From: Nocardia exalbida NBRC 100660
GTDB lineage: Bacteria > Actinomycetota > Actinomycetes > Mycobacteriales > Mycobacteriaceae
Length of the DNA stretch: 64,000 bases
Assembly (NCBI RefSeq): GCF_000308575.1
Contig: NZ_BAFZ01000165.1
Coordinates: 1-64,000 of the forward strand
Reading direction: 5' to 3'
Part shown: positions 17,715-26,984 of the stretch, in pieces
Layout of the letters: every line of letters begins with the position of its first letter
Numbering within the stretch: position 1 is the stretch's first letter
Notes under the pieces: generated by a model
Told to the model about the DNA's origin: nothing
Databases searched by the model: none
The model's input: only the letters and a program-made list of their open reading frames with translations
Program-made: the position numbers and the translations under genes

Positions 17715-18182
17715 GTGAACGCAACACGCCCCGGTCCCAACCGAAGCCGGCCACGCGGCCAGGCGCCCGCACCCCGGGCGGCTGCGCCGGACGAGGCGGG
17801 GGAGAACCGCCTCGCCCTGGCCGCGACGACCGACGCCCTGATAGCGCTGATCGTCGGATTGGCATTGTCGCAGCGTGTCTTTCCTGCCTCCGACGGTGTC
17901 GCGGAATTCCTCGGCGCGTTCGTTCCTTGTGTGCTCGCGGTGTCATTCGCCAACCACGTACTCGGCACACTCCTGTTGCGCGGCAGTCTCGCGAAATTGG
18001 TGTTCGGAATGCGGGTAGTGCGATGGAAGGACGGCCGACGTCCGCGTATATGGCAGACGGTCGCACGATGGTTGTTCGGATTCGTGGTGATCGGGCTGCA
18101 ATACCTGCTCGAAGGCGCGAGCGTAGGCCAGGCCTGCGGGTTGCGCACGGTGCGCCGCCGCGACCAGCGCCACCCGGCGTAG
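17715..18182 (+). CDS. RDD-family membrane protein
   Basis: 155 residues from GTG. A proline/arginine-rich N-terminus is followed by LALAATTDALIALIVGLAL (the RDD-type first helix with an A-x-x-D motif instead of R-x-x-D), a second helix and LVFGMRVVRWKDGRRP, the typical loop of RDD proteins, then a third helix. Function of the family is poorly defined (ion/proton exchange has been proposed for some members). Confidence 0.75.
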   Translation: MNATRPGPNRSRPRGQAPAPRAAAPDEAGENRLALAATTDALIALIVGLALSQRVFPASDGVAEFLGAFVPCVLAVSFANHVLGTLLLRGSLAKLVFGMRVVRWKDGRRPRIWQTVARWLFGFVVIGLQYLLEGASVGQACGLRTVRRRDQRHPA

Positions 18183-18301
18183 GCATCGGCGGCAACTCGC
18201 GCACGCACCGAACCTCACCAGTTCGAAAGCTGCCGAACAGCGCAACTATCGCGTCCTTTTCCCGCCGGAGTCCGGGGCTCGGTACTCCTAGCGTCGGTGC
18301 G

Positions 18302-19579
18302 ATGAGAACGGATTCGACTCCGGACACCCGGGGCACTGCGCTGCGGACACCCGTCGTTTGGTTCATGTCGCTGGCGGCCGCGCTCGGCACCGCGACCATC
18401 TATCCGCTGCAACCGGCCATCGCGGAGGTCGCCGGTTCGCTACACGCCTCACTCGCGGCGGTCGGCACCGCTCTGGCGTGCGGGTCGCTCGGCTATCTGG
18501 TGGGGCTGGCGCTTCTGGTACCGCTGGTCGACCGGTTCTCGCCGCGGGTGGTGCTGTCGGCCCAGTTCGGCGCCCTGGCCATCGCTCTGGCGGCGAGCGC
18601 GGTGGTCGATTCGGCCTGGCTGCTCGGCTCGGTTGTCGGCCTGATCGGGGCGGGATCATCGGTCGGTGCGCAATTGAGCTCGGTGGCCGGACGTCTCGCG
18701 CGACCACGACGGCGGGCCACTGTCCTTGGCGTCGTCACGGCGGGCATTTCGGCGGGCATCCTCGCGGGGCGGATCGTCGGAGGTTGGCTGACGGATGCGA
18801 TCGGTTGGCGCGGAACGCTTCTCGCGTTCGCGGTGGCGTGCGCGGCTGTCGCGGTCACCGCCCGGTTCGCGCTTCCCGCCGTAGCGGGGAATGCCACGGT
18901 GGGTTATCTGGCAACGGTGCGCGGACTTCCCGGACTACACGGCCGATATCCGGCCCTGCGCCTGGCGGCCGGTCGCGGCGCCCTGTGGTTCTTCGCCTTC
19001 TGCACGATCTGGGCCGGACTCCCGGTCGCGCTGTCCCAGCCGCCGTTCTCATACTCGCCCGAACGGATCGGCATGTACGCCTTCGCCGGACTCCTCGGTG
19101 TCGCCGCCACTCGCATCTCGGGGGCGTGGACCGACCGCATCGGCGCGCGGCGGGTGATCGCGATCGGGCTCGTGCTCGCCATCGCCGCCTCGGCGGCTCT
19201 GGGCGCCTTCCTGTCGAATACGGTCGTAACCCTCGTCTGCCTCGGCCTCTTCGACGCCGGACTGTTCGCGGCCCAGGTAGCGAACCAGAGCACGGTCCTC
19301 GCCATCGACCCGGCCGCCCCGGCTCGCTTCAACAGCGCCTACATGATCGTCTACTTCATCGGCGGCAGCGGCGGCGCCGCGTTCGGCGCCGCCGCCGTCG
19401 GCTGGTTCGGCTGGCCCGCCACCGCCGCACTCGCCGCCGCGGCCATCGCTACCGCCATGGTGGTCACCTTGACCACGTCGCGCACCGGAACCGATCTCCG
19501 GGCGGTTGCGGGACGGCGTGCAGGAGATCGTGCCCTCGAGCGCGGCGTGCGGGATGTGTCGGCGATGGACGGTAGGTAA
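18302..19579 (+). CDS. MFS transporter
   Basis: 425 residues with about 12 membrane segments, e.g. WFMSLAAALGTATIYPLQPAI and GLALLVPLVDRFSPRVVL; the D-R-F-S-P-R loop after helix 2 is the MFS motif A region. The pattern resembles drug-exporter-like MFS proteins (YnfM/CynX type) found in actinomycetes. No clear Shine-Dalgarno site precedes ATG. It stands alone between the RDD gene and the kinase gene; substrate unknown. Confidence 0.88.
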   Translation: MRTDSTPDTRGTALRTPVVWFMSLAAALGTATIYPLQPAIAEVAGSLHASLAAVGTALACGSLGYLVGLALLVPLVDRFSPRVVLSAQFGALAIALAASAVVDSAWLLGSVVGLIGAGSSVGAQLSSVAGRLARPRRRATVLGVVTAGISAGILAGRIVGGWLTDAIGWRGTLLAFAVACAAVAVTARFALPAVAGNATVGYLATVRGLPGLHGRYPALRLAAGRGALWFFAFCTIWAGLPVALSQPPFSYSPERIGMYAFAGLLGVAATRISGAWTDRIGARRVIAIGLVLAIAASAALGAFLSNTVVTLVCLGLFDAGLFAAQVANQSTVLAIDPAAPARFNSAYMIVYFIGGSGGAAFGAAAVGWFGWPATAALAAAAIATAMVVTLTTSRTGTDLRAVAGRRAGDRALERGVRDVSAMDGR

Positions 19580-19693
19580 CCGTTTGGACGGTGTGGGCCG
19601 TCGTCGAGGTTTCGGCGATACGCTGGGCAGTGGTGAAAGGTGCGCGCATGTTGCCTGCTGTCGGAGACATGCTGATGGGGTTACGCCCGAGCG

Positions 19694-22600
19694 ATGACCG
19701 ATGACGATCCGCTGCGGACACGCCGTGAGGTGACAACGCCTCTCACGGCGGAGCTGGCCGCGGCTGGTTTCGAGAACGCGGTGGAGATCGGTCGCGGGGG
19801 TTTCGGTGTGGTGTATCGCTGCCGACAGGTTGCGCTCGACCGGACGGTGGCGGTGAAGGTGCTGTCCGCGGAACTGGACGCCGACAACCAGGCCCGGTTC
19901 GCGCGGGAGCAGCGCGCGATGGGCAGGTTGACGGCGCATCCGAACATCGTCACCGTGCTGGAGACCGGTGCGATCGGTAGCGGGCAGCCCTTTCTGGTGA
20001 TGCCGTATCACCCGCTGAATTCGCTGGACGCGTGGATACGACAGCATGGTCCGCTTCCTCTGGAGAGGGTGTTGTCGATCGGGGTGAAGATCGCCGGTGC
20101 ACTGGCCGACGCGCATCGCGTGGGTATCGTGCATCGGGACGTGAAACCGGGAAACATCCTGCTCACCGAGTACGGGGAGCCCGCGCTGACCGATTTCGGT
20201 ATCGCGCATATCGCCGGCGGATTCCAGACGGCTGCGGGCATTGTGACCGGGTCGCCCGCGTTCACCGCACCGGAAGTGCTCGAAGGCGTCGATCCGACCC
20301 CGGCCGCGGACGTCTACGGGCTCGGCGCCACGCTGTTCTGCGCGCTGACCGGGCATGCCGCGTTCGAGCGGCACAGCGGCGAGAACGTGGTGGCACAGTT
20401 CGTCCGGATGTCCACCCAGCCGGTGCCGGACCTACGCGAGATAGGTATCCCCGAGGACGTCTCGGCGGTGGTGGAAGCCGCGATGAGCCGAGACCGCCAT
20501 GAGCGGCCGTCGGCCGCGGCGCTGGGTGAGGCCATCCGGCAGGTGCAGCAGGGGCACGGGTTCTCGGTAGGTGAGATGGCGTTGCTGGGCGAATCGAATC
20601 TCGCGCATCCCGACGGGATACTCGGGCGTCGGGGCGAGAAACCACCGTCGCGGGAGTGGCGTACGTCGATGGCGGCTGCGCGGGACCATAGCGGCGAGCT
20701 GCCGCTCGAGCTGACCAGTTTCGTCGGCAGGCGCGCCGAAGTGTCGCAACTGAAGAAATTGCTGTCGGCCTCGCGGCTGGTGACGTTGACCGGCATCGGA
20801 GGTGTCGGCAAGACACGGCTGGCGCTGCGCGCGGCGACGCAGGTGCGCCGCGATTTCGCCGACGGGGTGTGGCTGGTCGAGCTGGCCGAGGTGTCGGATC
20901 CGGCCCTGCTGGTCGACGTGGTCGCAGCCGCCGTCGGCGTACGGAACCAGTCGGCCGCGCCGCTGCTCGAGGTTCTGACCGACTTCCTGGCCTCGCGCGA
21001 AACGCTGGTCGTGGTGGACAACTGCGAGCACGTGGTGGAGGCCGTAGCCGGGCTGACGGAGACGTTGCTGCGGACTTGTCCGGATCTGCGGATCCTGGCC
21101 ACCAGCCGGGAACCGCTGAATATCGCCGGAGAGACGGTGCTGCGGGTGGCGCCGTTGCTGGTGCCGGACCCGGAACGGGAGCCAACCCTGGCGGGGTTGC
21201 CGCGCTTCGACGCGGTGACGTTGTTCGCCGACCGCGCCGCGGACGCGGTGCCGGACTTCGAGCTCGACGAGGACAACAAGGCCGCCGTCGCCGGAATCTG
21301 CGCCCAGGTGGACGGGTTGCCGCTGGCGATCGAGCTGGCCGCGGCCCGGATGCGCACCATGTCGCCGGAGCAGATCCTGGCCCGGCTCACCGACCGGTAC
21401 GCGCTGCTCACCCGCGGCAGCCGCACCGCCCCCGCGCGGCAGCAAACGCTGCGGTGGTGTATCGCCTGGAGCTACGAGTTGTGCACCCGCGCCGAACAGC
21501 AGCTGTGGGCACGGCTGTCGGTGTTCGCCGGCAGTTTCGAACTCGACGCCGCCGAAGAAATCTGCGGTACCGACATGATGGCCCTCGACGACGCCGCTCG
21601 AAGTCCGCTGGATGTGCTGTCGGCCCTCGTGGACAAATCGATCCTGATCCGGGAGCAATCGCATTCCGTCGTGCGCATCCGGATGCTCGAGACTTTGCGA
21701 GACTACGGCCGGGAGAAACTGCGGGAGTCCGGCGAGGACACCGAGCTGCGCCGTAGGCACCGCGACTGGTACCAACGGATGGCGCTGAACGCCGAAGCCG
21801 AGTGGATCAGCCCCCGGCAGCCCGAATGGATCGCCCGGCTCGAACGTGAACAACCCAACCTGCGCGAAGCGCTCGAAACCTGCCTGACCGAGAACAGCCG
21901 GGCAGCGGCTGAAGCGGGTTTGCGCATCGCCTCGGCGCTGCACGAGTTCTGGAGCTTTTGCGGCCTGTACGGGGAAGGCCGATTCTGGATCGACCGCGTC
22001 CTCGCCCATCCCGGCGCGCAATCGATACCCGACCGCATCGGTGCCCTCCGCGCGGCCTGCGAGGTTGCCGCGCCCCAGGGGGATTTCCAGGCCACCGCCG
22101 CTTTCCTGGCGGAGGGACGAGCACTCGCCGCCCAGGTCCCCACCCCCGCCATCGAGGGACAGCTTGCCTACGCCACCGGCGTCGTCGCACTCGCCAGGGG
22201 CGAAGCGGCCGACGCGTCCTCGTCCCTCGAACGGGCGGTGGAGCTGCTCGGCGCTGACCCGGCGGGAGAACTCTACGTCAGTGCGCTGGCCATCCTCGCG
22301 TGGTCATACGAACTGCGCGGCGACATGACCCGGGCGTCCGAGCATTACCGCCGGGTGCTTTCCCTCACCGAAGCCCGAGGCGAACTGCTCTATCGTGCGA
22401 CTGCGTTGCGCGGCTTGGGCGTCGCCGCACACCAGCAGGGCGAGCGAGACCGTGCCCAACGGTTGCTGGAGGAGGCGTTGCGAATCAATCGGCGGTCCAA
22501 CAGTCCGGTGCTCACCGCGTTCGGCATCGAGGCGCTGGCCTGGACGGTCGCCGACCGGGGCGATGTCGAACGCGCCGCTGTGCTGCTGGGAGCCGCCCAG

Positions 22601-23011
22601 GGAAACTGGCTGGCCTGCGGCAGCGTGCGCGCCGTCTTGCTGAGCATGTCGCGCTTTCACAAGGAATGCGAGCGAACGACGCGAGGCGCTCTCGGTGCTC
22701 GCAGATTCGACACCGCCTTTCGGCAAGGCCAGGCGATGGGAGTGGACGCCGCCGTCGCGTACGCTCTCGGGGAACAGCCCACCGACGCGGCGCTCGCGTC
22801 GAGCCCGGCTGCGCGACTGACCAAGCGGGAGCGGCAGGTCGCCGACCTCGTCGCCCAAGGGCTCAGCAACAAGCAGATCGCCAACAAGCTGGTGGTTTCG
22901 CAACGTACCGTCCAGGGCCACGTCGAACACATCCTGACCAAACTCGGCTTCACCTCACGCACTCAGATCGCGGCCTGGTTCGTGGATCAAGCCCGGCAAG
23001 CGAGTTCTTGA
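19694..23011 (+). CDS. pknK: PknK-like Ser/Thr kinase - NB-ARC ATPase - LuxR HTH protein
   Basis: 1105 residues, close to the 1110 of mycobacterial PknK. Residues 30-290 are a kinase: GRGGFGVV glycine loop, K55, HRD 147-149 with K151, DFG 167-169. A Walker A (GIGGVGKT, near 375) and VVVDNCEHV begin an AfsR/NB-ARC-type ATPase. A TPR-like helical repeat region fills about 700-1020, and the C-terminus has a LuxR helix-turn-helix (LTKRERQVADLVAQG ... VSQRTVQGHVEHIL). So signal-driven phosphorylation, an ATP switch and DNA binding are on one chain. It is expected in the cytoplasm because no membrane segment is seen. Whether it is the PknK orthologue or a paralogue needs synteny; Rv3080c's mymA neighbours are not here. 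Confidence 0.85.
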   Translation: MTDDDPLRTRREVTTPLTAELAAAGFENAVEIGRGGFGVVYRCRQVALDRTVAVKVLSAELDADNQARFAREQRAMGRLTAHPNIVTVLETGAIGSGQPFLVMPYHPLNSLDAWIRQHGPLPLERVLSIGVKIAGALADAHRVGIVHRDVKPGNILLTEYGEPALTDFGIAHIAGGFQTAAGIVTGSPAFTAPEVLEGVDPTPAADVYGLGATLFCALTGHAAFERHSGENVVAQFVRMSTQPVPDLREIGIPEDVSAVVEAAMSRDRHERPSAAALGEAIRQVQQGHGFSVGEMALLGESNLAHPDGILGRRGEKPPSREWRTSMAAARDHSGELPLELTSFVGRRAEVSQLKKLLSASRLVTLTGIGGVGKTRLALRAATQVRRDFADGVWLVELAEVSDPALLVDVVAAAVGVRNQSAAPLLEVLTDFLASRETLVVVDNCEHVVEAVAGLTETLLRTCPDLRILATSREPLNIAGETVLRVAPLLVPDPEREPTLAGLPRFDAVTLFADRAADAVPDFELDEDNKAAVAGICAQVDGLPLAIELAAARMRTMSPEQILARLTDRYALLTRGSRTAPARQQTLRWCIAWSYELCTRAEQQLWARLSVFAGSFELDAAEEICGTDMMALDDAARSPLDVLSALVDKSILIREQSHSVVRIRMLETLRDYGREKLRESGEDTELRRRHRDWYQRMALNAEAEWISPRQPEWIARLEREQPNLREALETCLTENSRAAAEAGLRIASALHEFWSFCGLYGEGRFWIDRVLAHPGAQSIPDRIGALRAACEVAAPQGDFQATAAFLAEGRALAAQVPTPAIEGQLAYATGVVALARGEAADASSSLERAVELLGADPAGELYVSALAILAWSYELRGDMTRASEHYRRVLSLTEARGELLYRATALRGLGVAAHQQGERDRAQRLLEEALRINRRSNSPVLTAFGIEALAWTVADRGDVERAAVLLGAAQGNWLACGSVRAVLLSMSRFHKECERTTRGALGARRFDTAFRQGQAMGVDAAVAYALGEQPTDAALASSPAARLTKRERQVADLVAQGLSNKQIANKLVVSQRTVQGHVEHILTKLGFTSRTQIAAWFVDQARQASS

Positions 23012-23051
23012 CCCCGATCCGACCGCGTAGCTCCCCGCATGAATCGGATCT

Positions 23052-23678
23052 TCAGGATCGAGGGGAATCGGGGTGACTCGGCCGCCGAGCGCCCACGATC
23101 CGTAGCGCGAGGTTCGCGTAATAGTCGCCGATGTCCTCCGGCGACCAGGAACCACCCTCGTGATACCAGCGCGCGATGTCTATTCCGAGCGAGAGCAGAG
23201 CGGTCGCGGCCATATGGGTATTCGAGTTCTCGAACACCCCGGCGGCCGCCCCTCGCTCGATCAGGCTCCGGACCTCTCCTTCGATGGCACGCCGGGTCTG
23301 CTTGATCTCCTGTTGATGTTCCGGGCTGAGAGCGGCGAGTTCATAGTTGATGATGCGGGCGACGGTATGGGCGCGGGCGTGATGGATGGTGAACTCCCTC
23401 ATCACGGCGATCAGTTGTTCGGCGGGGTCTTGTGCCGAAGCGATGGCAGTGCGGACGCGCTCCAGGGTGTCCAGGTGACCGGCGCGCGAGATCTGGTAGA
23501 GCAACTCTTCCTTGGATCGGTGGTAGACGTAGATCGCCCCCGTGCTCACTCCGGCGATCGATGTGATGTCGCGGGTCGTCGAGCCGTGGAAGCCGCGTTC
23601 GGCGAAGGCGATCACCGCCGCGTCGAGCAGCCGCGCTCGGGTCTGGTCCGCGCGCGAGCGGTCCTCTGTATCGGTCAC
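23052..23678 (-). CDS. TetR-family transcriptional regulator
   Basis: 208 residues. N-terminal helix-turn-helix: LLDAAVIAFAERGFHGSTTRDI then GVSTGAIYVYHRSKEELLY. The C-terminal ARWYHEGGSWSPEDIGDYYANLALRIV resembles the ligand domain of KstR2/fatty-acid-type TetR proteins. It is the last gene of the thiolase operon, 15 bp after the oxidoreductase, and is the natural candidate repressor of that operon through the palindrome at 29005. Confidence 0.9.
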   Translation of the reverse strand: MTDTEDRSRADQTRARLLDAAVIAFAERGFHGSTTRDITSIAGVSTGAIYVYHRSKEELLYQISRAGHLDTLERVRTAIASAQDPAEQLIAVMREFTIHHARAHTVARIINYELAALSPEHQQEIKQTRRAIEGEVRSLIERGAAAGVFENSNTHMAATALLSLGIDIARWYHEGGSWSPEDIGDYYANLALRIVGARRPSHPDSPRS

Positions 23679-23693
23679 CTGGACAGTATGGCT

Positions 23694-24695
23694 CTACACG
23701 GCGAGCACGAGTTTGCCGGTGTTGGCCCCCGTGAACAGCATGTTCAAGGTCTCACCGAAGCGAGCTACCCCGCCGTCCACGACGTGCTCCCTGCTCTTGA
23801 TCCTGCCCTCGGCCAGCCACCCGGAGATCTCCGCGACCGCCTCGCCGTAACGATCCGCGTAGTCGAAAACGACGAAGCCCGTCATGGACGCCCGGTGGAC
23901 GAGCAGTGACATATACCGCGAAGGTCCCGGGGGGAGCTTCTCCGCGTTGTACGCCGAGATCGCACCACAGATGACGACGCGGGCGCCACGCCGGAGATTG
24001 GCGAGCGCGGCATCGAGGATGTCACCGCCGACATTGTCGAAATAGACGTCGATCCCCTCCGGAGCGACCTCCCGCAGCCGCGGCAGGACGTTCTCACTGC
24101 GATAGTCGATGGCCGCATCGAAGCCGAGTTCCTCGGTCAGCATCCGGCACTTCTCGGCGCCGCCCGCGATCCCGATCACCGTCGCGCCTTTGATCTTCGC
24201 GATCTGACCGGCGATGCTGCCGACGGCACCTGCGGCCGCGGAGACCACCACCGTGTCTCCGGCTCGCAGGTCGCCGACCTCGAGCAAGCCGAAATAGGCT
24301 GTCATTCCCGGCATTCCCAACGTGCCCAACCAGGTCGGACCGCCCGCCGCGGTCAAATCGACCTTCTGCACCCCGCGGCCGTCGTGGATCGCGTATTCGG
24401 TCACGCCGAAGGTTCCGCTGACGGTGTCGCCGACGGCGAAGTCCGGATGCGTCGACTCCACAACGGTCGCGATATCCAGCGACCGCATGACCTCCCCGAC
24501 CCCGACCGGAGGCACATACGAGCGCACGTCGTTGAGCCAGCCGCGCATGGCCGGATCGAGGGAGATGAAATTCACCGCGACCAGGATCCGGCCCGGGGAC
24601 AGCGCGGGCAGTTCCTCGGTCGTCAGGTTCCAGGTGCCCGCGTCGGGCAGCCCCGACGGCCGTTTCGCGAGCCGCACCTGCTGGGTTGTCGTCAC
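23694..24695 (-). CDS. NADP-dependent oxidoreductase (CurA / leukotriene B4 dehydrogenase type)
   Basis: 333 residues of the zinc-free medium-chain reductase group: DPAMRGWLNDVRSYVPPV near the N-terminus, nucleotide loop AAAGAVGSIAGQIAKIKG, YDFDNVGG-type motif (VYFDNVGGDILDAAL) and C-terminal FTGANTGKLVLAV. Members reduce the C=C bond of alpha,beta-unsaturated ketones or enoyl compounds. It lies in the operon between MaoC and TetR. Confidence 0.9.
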   Translation of the reverse strand: MTTTQQVRLAKRPSGLPDAGTWNLTTEELPALSPGRILVAVNFISLDPAMRGWLNDVRSYVPPVGVGEVMRSLDIATVVESTHPDFAVGDTVSGTFGVTEYAIHDGRGVQKVDLTAAGGPTWLGTLGMPGMTAYFGLLEVGDLRAGDTVVVSAAAGAVGSIAGQIAKIKGATVIGIAGGAEKCRMLTEELGFDAAIDYRSENVLPRLREVAPEGIDVYFDNVGGDILDAALANLRRGARVVICGAISAYNAEKLPPGPSRYMSLLVHRASMTGFVVFDYADRYGEAVAEISGWLAEGRIKSREHVVDGGVARFGETLNMLFTGANTGKLVLAV

Positions 24696-24720
24696 GTGTT
24701 CTCCTCCTCCTGATCGGTCA

Positions 24721-25173
24721 TCACGGCACCAGCACCGCGACCGTCTCGGCTACACACGCGGGCTTGTCCGAGCCCTCGAGCTCCACGGTCACTCGGATCA
24801 CCGCCTGCGATCCGATCGTGCCCGGCACGAGCGAGACCAGCTCGACACCGGCTCGCACCCGGGATCCGGCCGGGACCGGAGTCGGGAATCGCACCTTGTT
24901 GGTGCCGTAGTTGACGCCCATCGATAGGCCCCGCACCGTATACACCTGTCCGGCCAGCATCGGCACCATCGACAGGGTGAGAAACCCGTGGGCGACGGTG
25001 GTGCCGAACGGTCCGGCGGCGGCCTTCGCGGGATCCACATGGATCCATTGATGATCCCCGGTAGCTTCGGCGAAGCGATCGATTTGTTCCTGGGTCACCG
25101 CGTGCCAATCGCTGTAGCCGAGGTGGGTTCCGACTGCGGACGCCAGCTCGGACAAGCCCTCGAATACCCGCAC
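24721..25173 (-). CDS. MaoC-like (R)-enoyl-CoA hydratase
   Basis: 150 residues from GTG preceded by CGGAGGAAG; the longer frame runs back into the SDR gene. Hot-dog fold hydratase with the catalytic hydratase-2 motif TGDHQWIHVDPAKA (Asp and His) followed by GFLTLSMVP. It would hydrate an enoyl-CoA to the (R)-3-hydroxyacyl-CoA, which the neighbouring FabG-like SDR could oxidise. Confidence 0.9.
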   Translation of the reverse strand: MRVFEGLSELASAVGTHLGYSDWHAVTQEQIDRFAEATGDHQWIHVDPAKAAAGPFGTTVAHGFLTLSMVPMLAGQVYTVRGLSMGVNYGTNKVRFPTPVPAGSRVRAGVELVSLVPGTIGSQAVIRVTVELEGSDKPACVAETVAVLVP

Positions 25174-25187
25174 AGGTCTTCCTCCGT

Positions 25188-25949
25188 TCAGTTCCGCGGG
25201 CCGCCGGCCACGTAGATCACCTGGCCGGACACGAATCCGGCGCCCTCGCTCACCAGGAACGACACGGTGTGCGCGACGTCGGCGGGAGTGCCGGTACGGG
25301 CGACCGGAATCTGGGCGGCCATCGCCGTCTTGAACTCCTCGAAGGGAATGTTCATCCGCGCGGCGGTGGCCGCGGTCATCTCCGTCTCGATGAAACCCGG
25401 GGCCACCGCGTTCGCGGTGACGCCGAACTTGCCGAGTTCGAGTGCGAGCGTCTTGGTGAATCCCTGCAAGCCGGCCTTGGCGGCCGCGTAGTTGGCCTGG
25501 CCACGGTTGCCGAGTGCCGAGGTGCTCGACAGGTTCACGATGCGACCCCACCTCTGCTCGATCATATGCGCCTGCACCGCCCGGGCCAGCAGGAACGACC
25601 CGCGCAGGTGCACATTCAGGACGGCATCCCAGTCGTCGGCACTCATCTTGAACAGCAGATTGTCGCGCAGGATCCCGGCGTTGTTGACCAGCACCGCCGG
25701 TGCGCCGAGTTCGGCGGCCACGCGATCGATCGCCCGGGTGACCGCGGCCTCGTCGGAAACATCGACACCGAGCGCGAGCGCGCGGCCATCGGCCGACTCG
25801 ATCTCGTCGACGACCGTCGTGCAGGCGGCCTCGTCCAGATCGAGCACGGCTACCGCCATACCGTCAGCGGCCAGCCGCCGGGCGACGGCGGCGCCGATTC
25901 CGCGAGCCGCGCCGGTGACGACCGCGACCCGCTGTGTCGAATGGGTCAT
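25188..25949 (-). CDS. FabG-type short-chain dehydrogenase
   Basis: 253 residues, ATG with AGGAG 5-6 bp before. TGAARGIG Rossmann loop, NNAG, catalytic Ser in NLSSTSALG and Y-x3-K in YAAAKAG, then PGFIETEM. D after the second strand (VLDLDE) suggests NAD(H). Classic acetoacetyl/3-oxoacyl reductase signature. It precedes MaoC by 14 bp. Confidence 0.92.
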   Translation of the reverse strand: MTHSTQRVAVVTGAARGIGAAVARRLAADGMAVAVLDLDEAACTTVVDEIESADGRALALGVDVSDEAAVTRAIDRVAAELGAPAVLVNNAGILRDNLLFKMSADDWDAVLNVHLRGSFLLARAVQAHMIEQRWGRIVNLSSTSALGNRGQANYAAAKAGLQGFTKTLALELGKFGVTANAVAPGFIETEMTAATAARMNIPFEEFKTAMAAQIPVARTGTPADVAHTVSFLVSEGAGFVSGQVIYVAGGPRN

Positions 25950-25990
25950 GATTACTCCTCGAAGATGTGATTGCGTTGAAAATCTTGTGC

Positions 25991-26983
25991 TCAGGGCGTG
26001 TAGACCACGCGGCCGACGGTCTCGCCGTCCGCGAGTCGCTGCACGGCGTCGGCGACGTCCTCCAGTCTCAGCCGGGCACTGACCAGCGGGCGGATCGCAC
26101 CATCGGCGGCGAGTGCGGTCAGCGCGCGGTGGCATTCGGCGACGGCGGCCGGATCCTGGGTGTTGTACAAACCCCAGTGCAAACCGAGAATCGAATAGTT
26201 CTTGATCAGTGCGTGATTCAACGCGGCGGTTTGTATCTCGCCGCCGGCGAACCCGACGATCACGATGCGTCCCTCGAAGGCGATGCATTTCGTGGACCGC
26301 TGGTACACCTCGCCGCCGACCGGGTCGTAGATCACGTCGGCACCACGACCGCCGGTGATGTCCTTGACGACCTCGACGAAGTCCCGCTGGTGACGATCGA
26401 TGACCACGTCGGCACCCAAATCCCTGGCGTAGGCCGCCTTTTCGGGACCGCCGACGACTCCGATCACCCGGGCGCCCGCGGCCTTGCCGAGCTGGATCGC
26501 GGCGCTGCCCACGCCACCCGCCGCGGCATGCACCAGGAGGGTCTCGCCCTCCGACAATCCGGCGCGCCGATGCAGCCCGAACCAGCCGGTCTGGTAGCCG
26601 ATGAACAGTGCGGCCGCCTCCGCGTCATCCAACGACGGCGGCGCGGGGAACGTCTGGGCAGCCTCCAGCACGGCGAATTCCGCGAAACCACCGTGGGGCA
26701 GCGCCGCGCCTCCTAGCACCCGGTCGCCCACAGCGATTCCGGCCACGGCGGCGCCGAGCGCCACCACTTCGCCACACAATTCGACGCCGGGCGTGAACGG
26801 CAACGGCGGCCGGACCTGATAGCGGCCGCGGCACATCAGCACATCGGGAAAGTTCGCCGCGGCGCCGGAGACCCGCACGACGACCTGACTCGGCCCGGGC
26901 TCGGGAACTTCCACGTCATCGAGCCGCAGCACCGCGCGCGGTTCGCCCAGCTCGTGGACGCGCCATGCCTTCATCCGCGCCAT
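25991..26983 (-). CDS. Zinc-free quinone oxidoreductase (NADPH:quinone reductase type)
   Basis: 330 residues from the ATG just past the upstream SDR stop (GTG at 26995 gives four more). VSGAAANFPDVLMCRGRYQV and PFTPGVELCGEV at the N-terminus, nucleotide loop AAAGGVGSAAIQLGK, and IYDPVGGEVYQRS. Such enzymes reduce quinones or enoyl substrates. In this operon it probably acts on an unsaturated acyl intermediate or disposes of electrons; not distinguishable by sequence. Confidence 0.9.
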   Translation of the reverse strand: MARMKAWRVHELGEPRAVLRLDDVEVPEPGPSQVVVRVSGAAANFPDVLMCRGRYQVRPPLPFTPGVELCGEVVALGAAVAGIAVGDRVLGGAALPHGGFAEFAVLEAAQTFPAPPSLDDAEAAALFIGYQTGWFGLHRRAGLSEGETLLVHAAAGGVGSAAIQLGKAAGARVIGVVGGPEKAAYARDLGADVVIDRHQRDFVEVVKDITGGRGADVIYDPVGGEVYQRSTKCIAFEGRIVIVGFAGGEIQTAALNHALIKNYSILGLHWGLYNTQDPAAVAECHRALTALAADGAIRPLVSARLRLEDVADAVQRLADGETVGRVVYTP

Positions 26984-26984
26984 C

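Noticed and set aside
23010..23074. ACCCCGAT/ATCGGGGT inverted repeat between convergent genes as terminator
   Set aside because: 8-bp arms with a 49-base loop reaching into the TetR gene; too weak.
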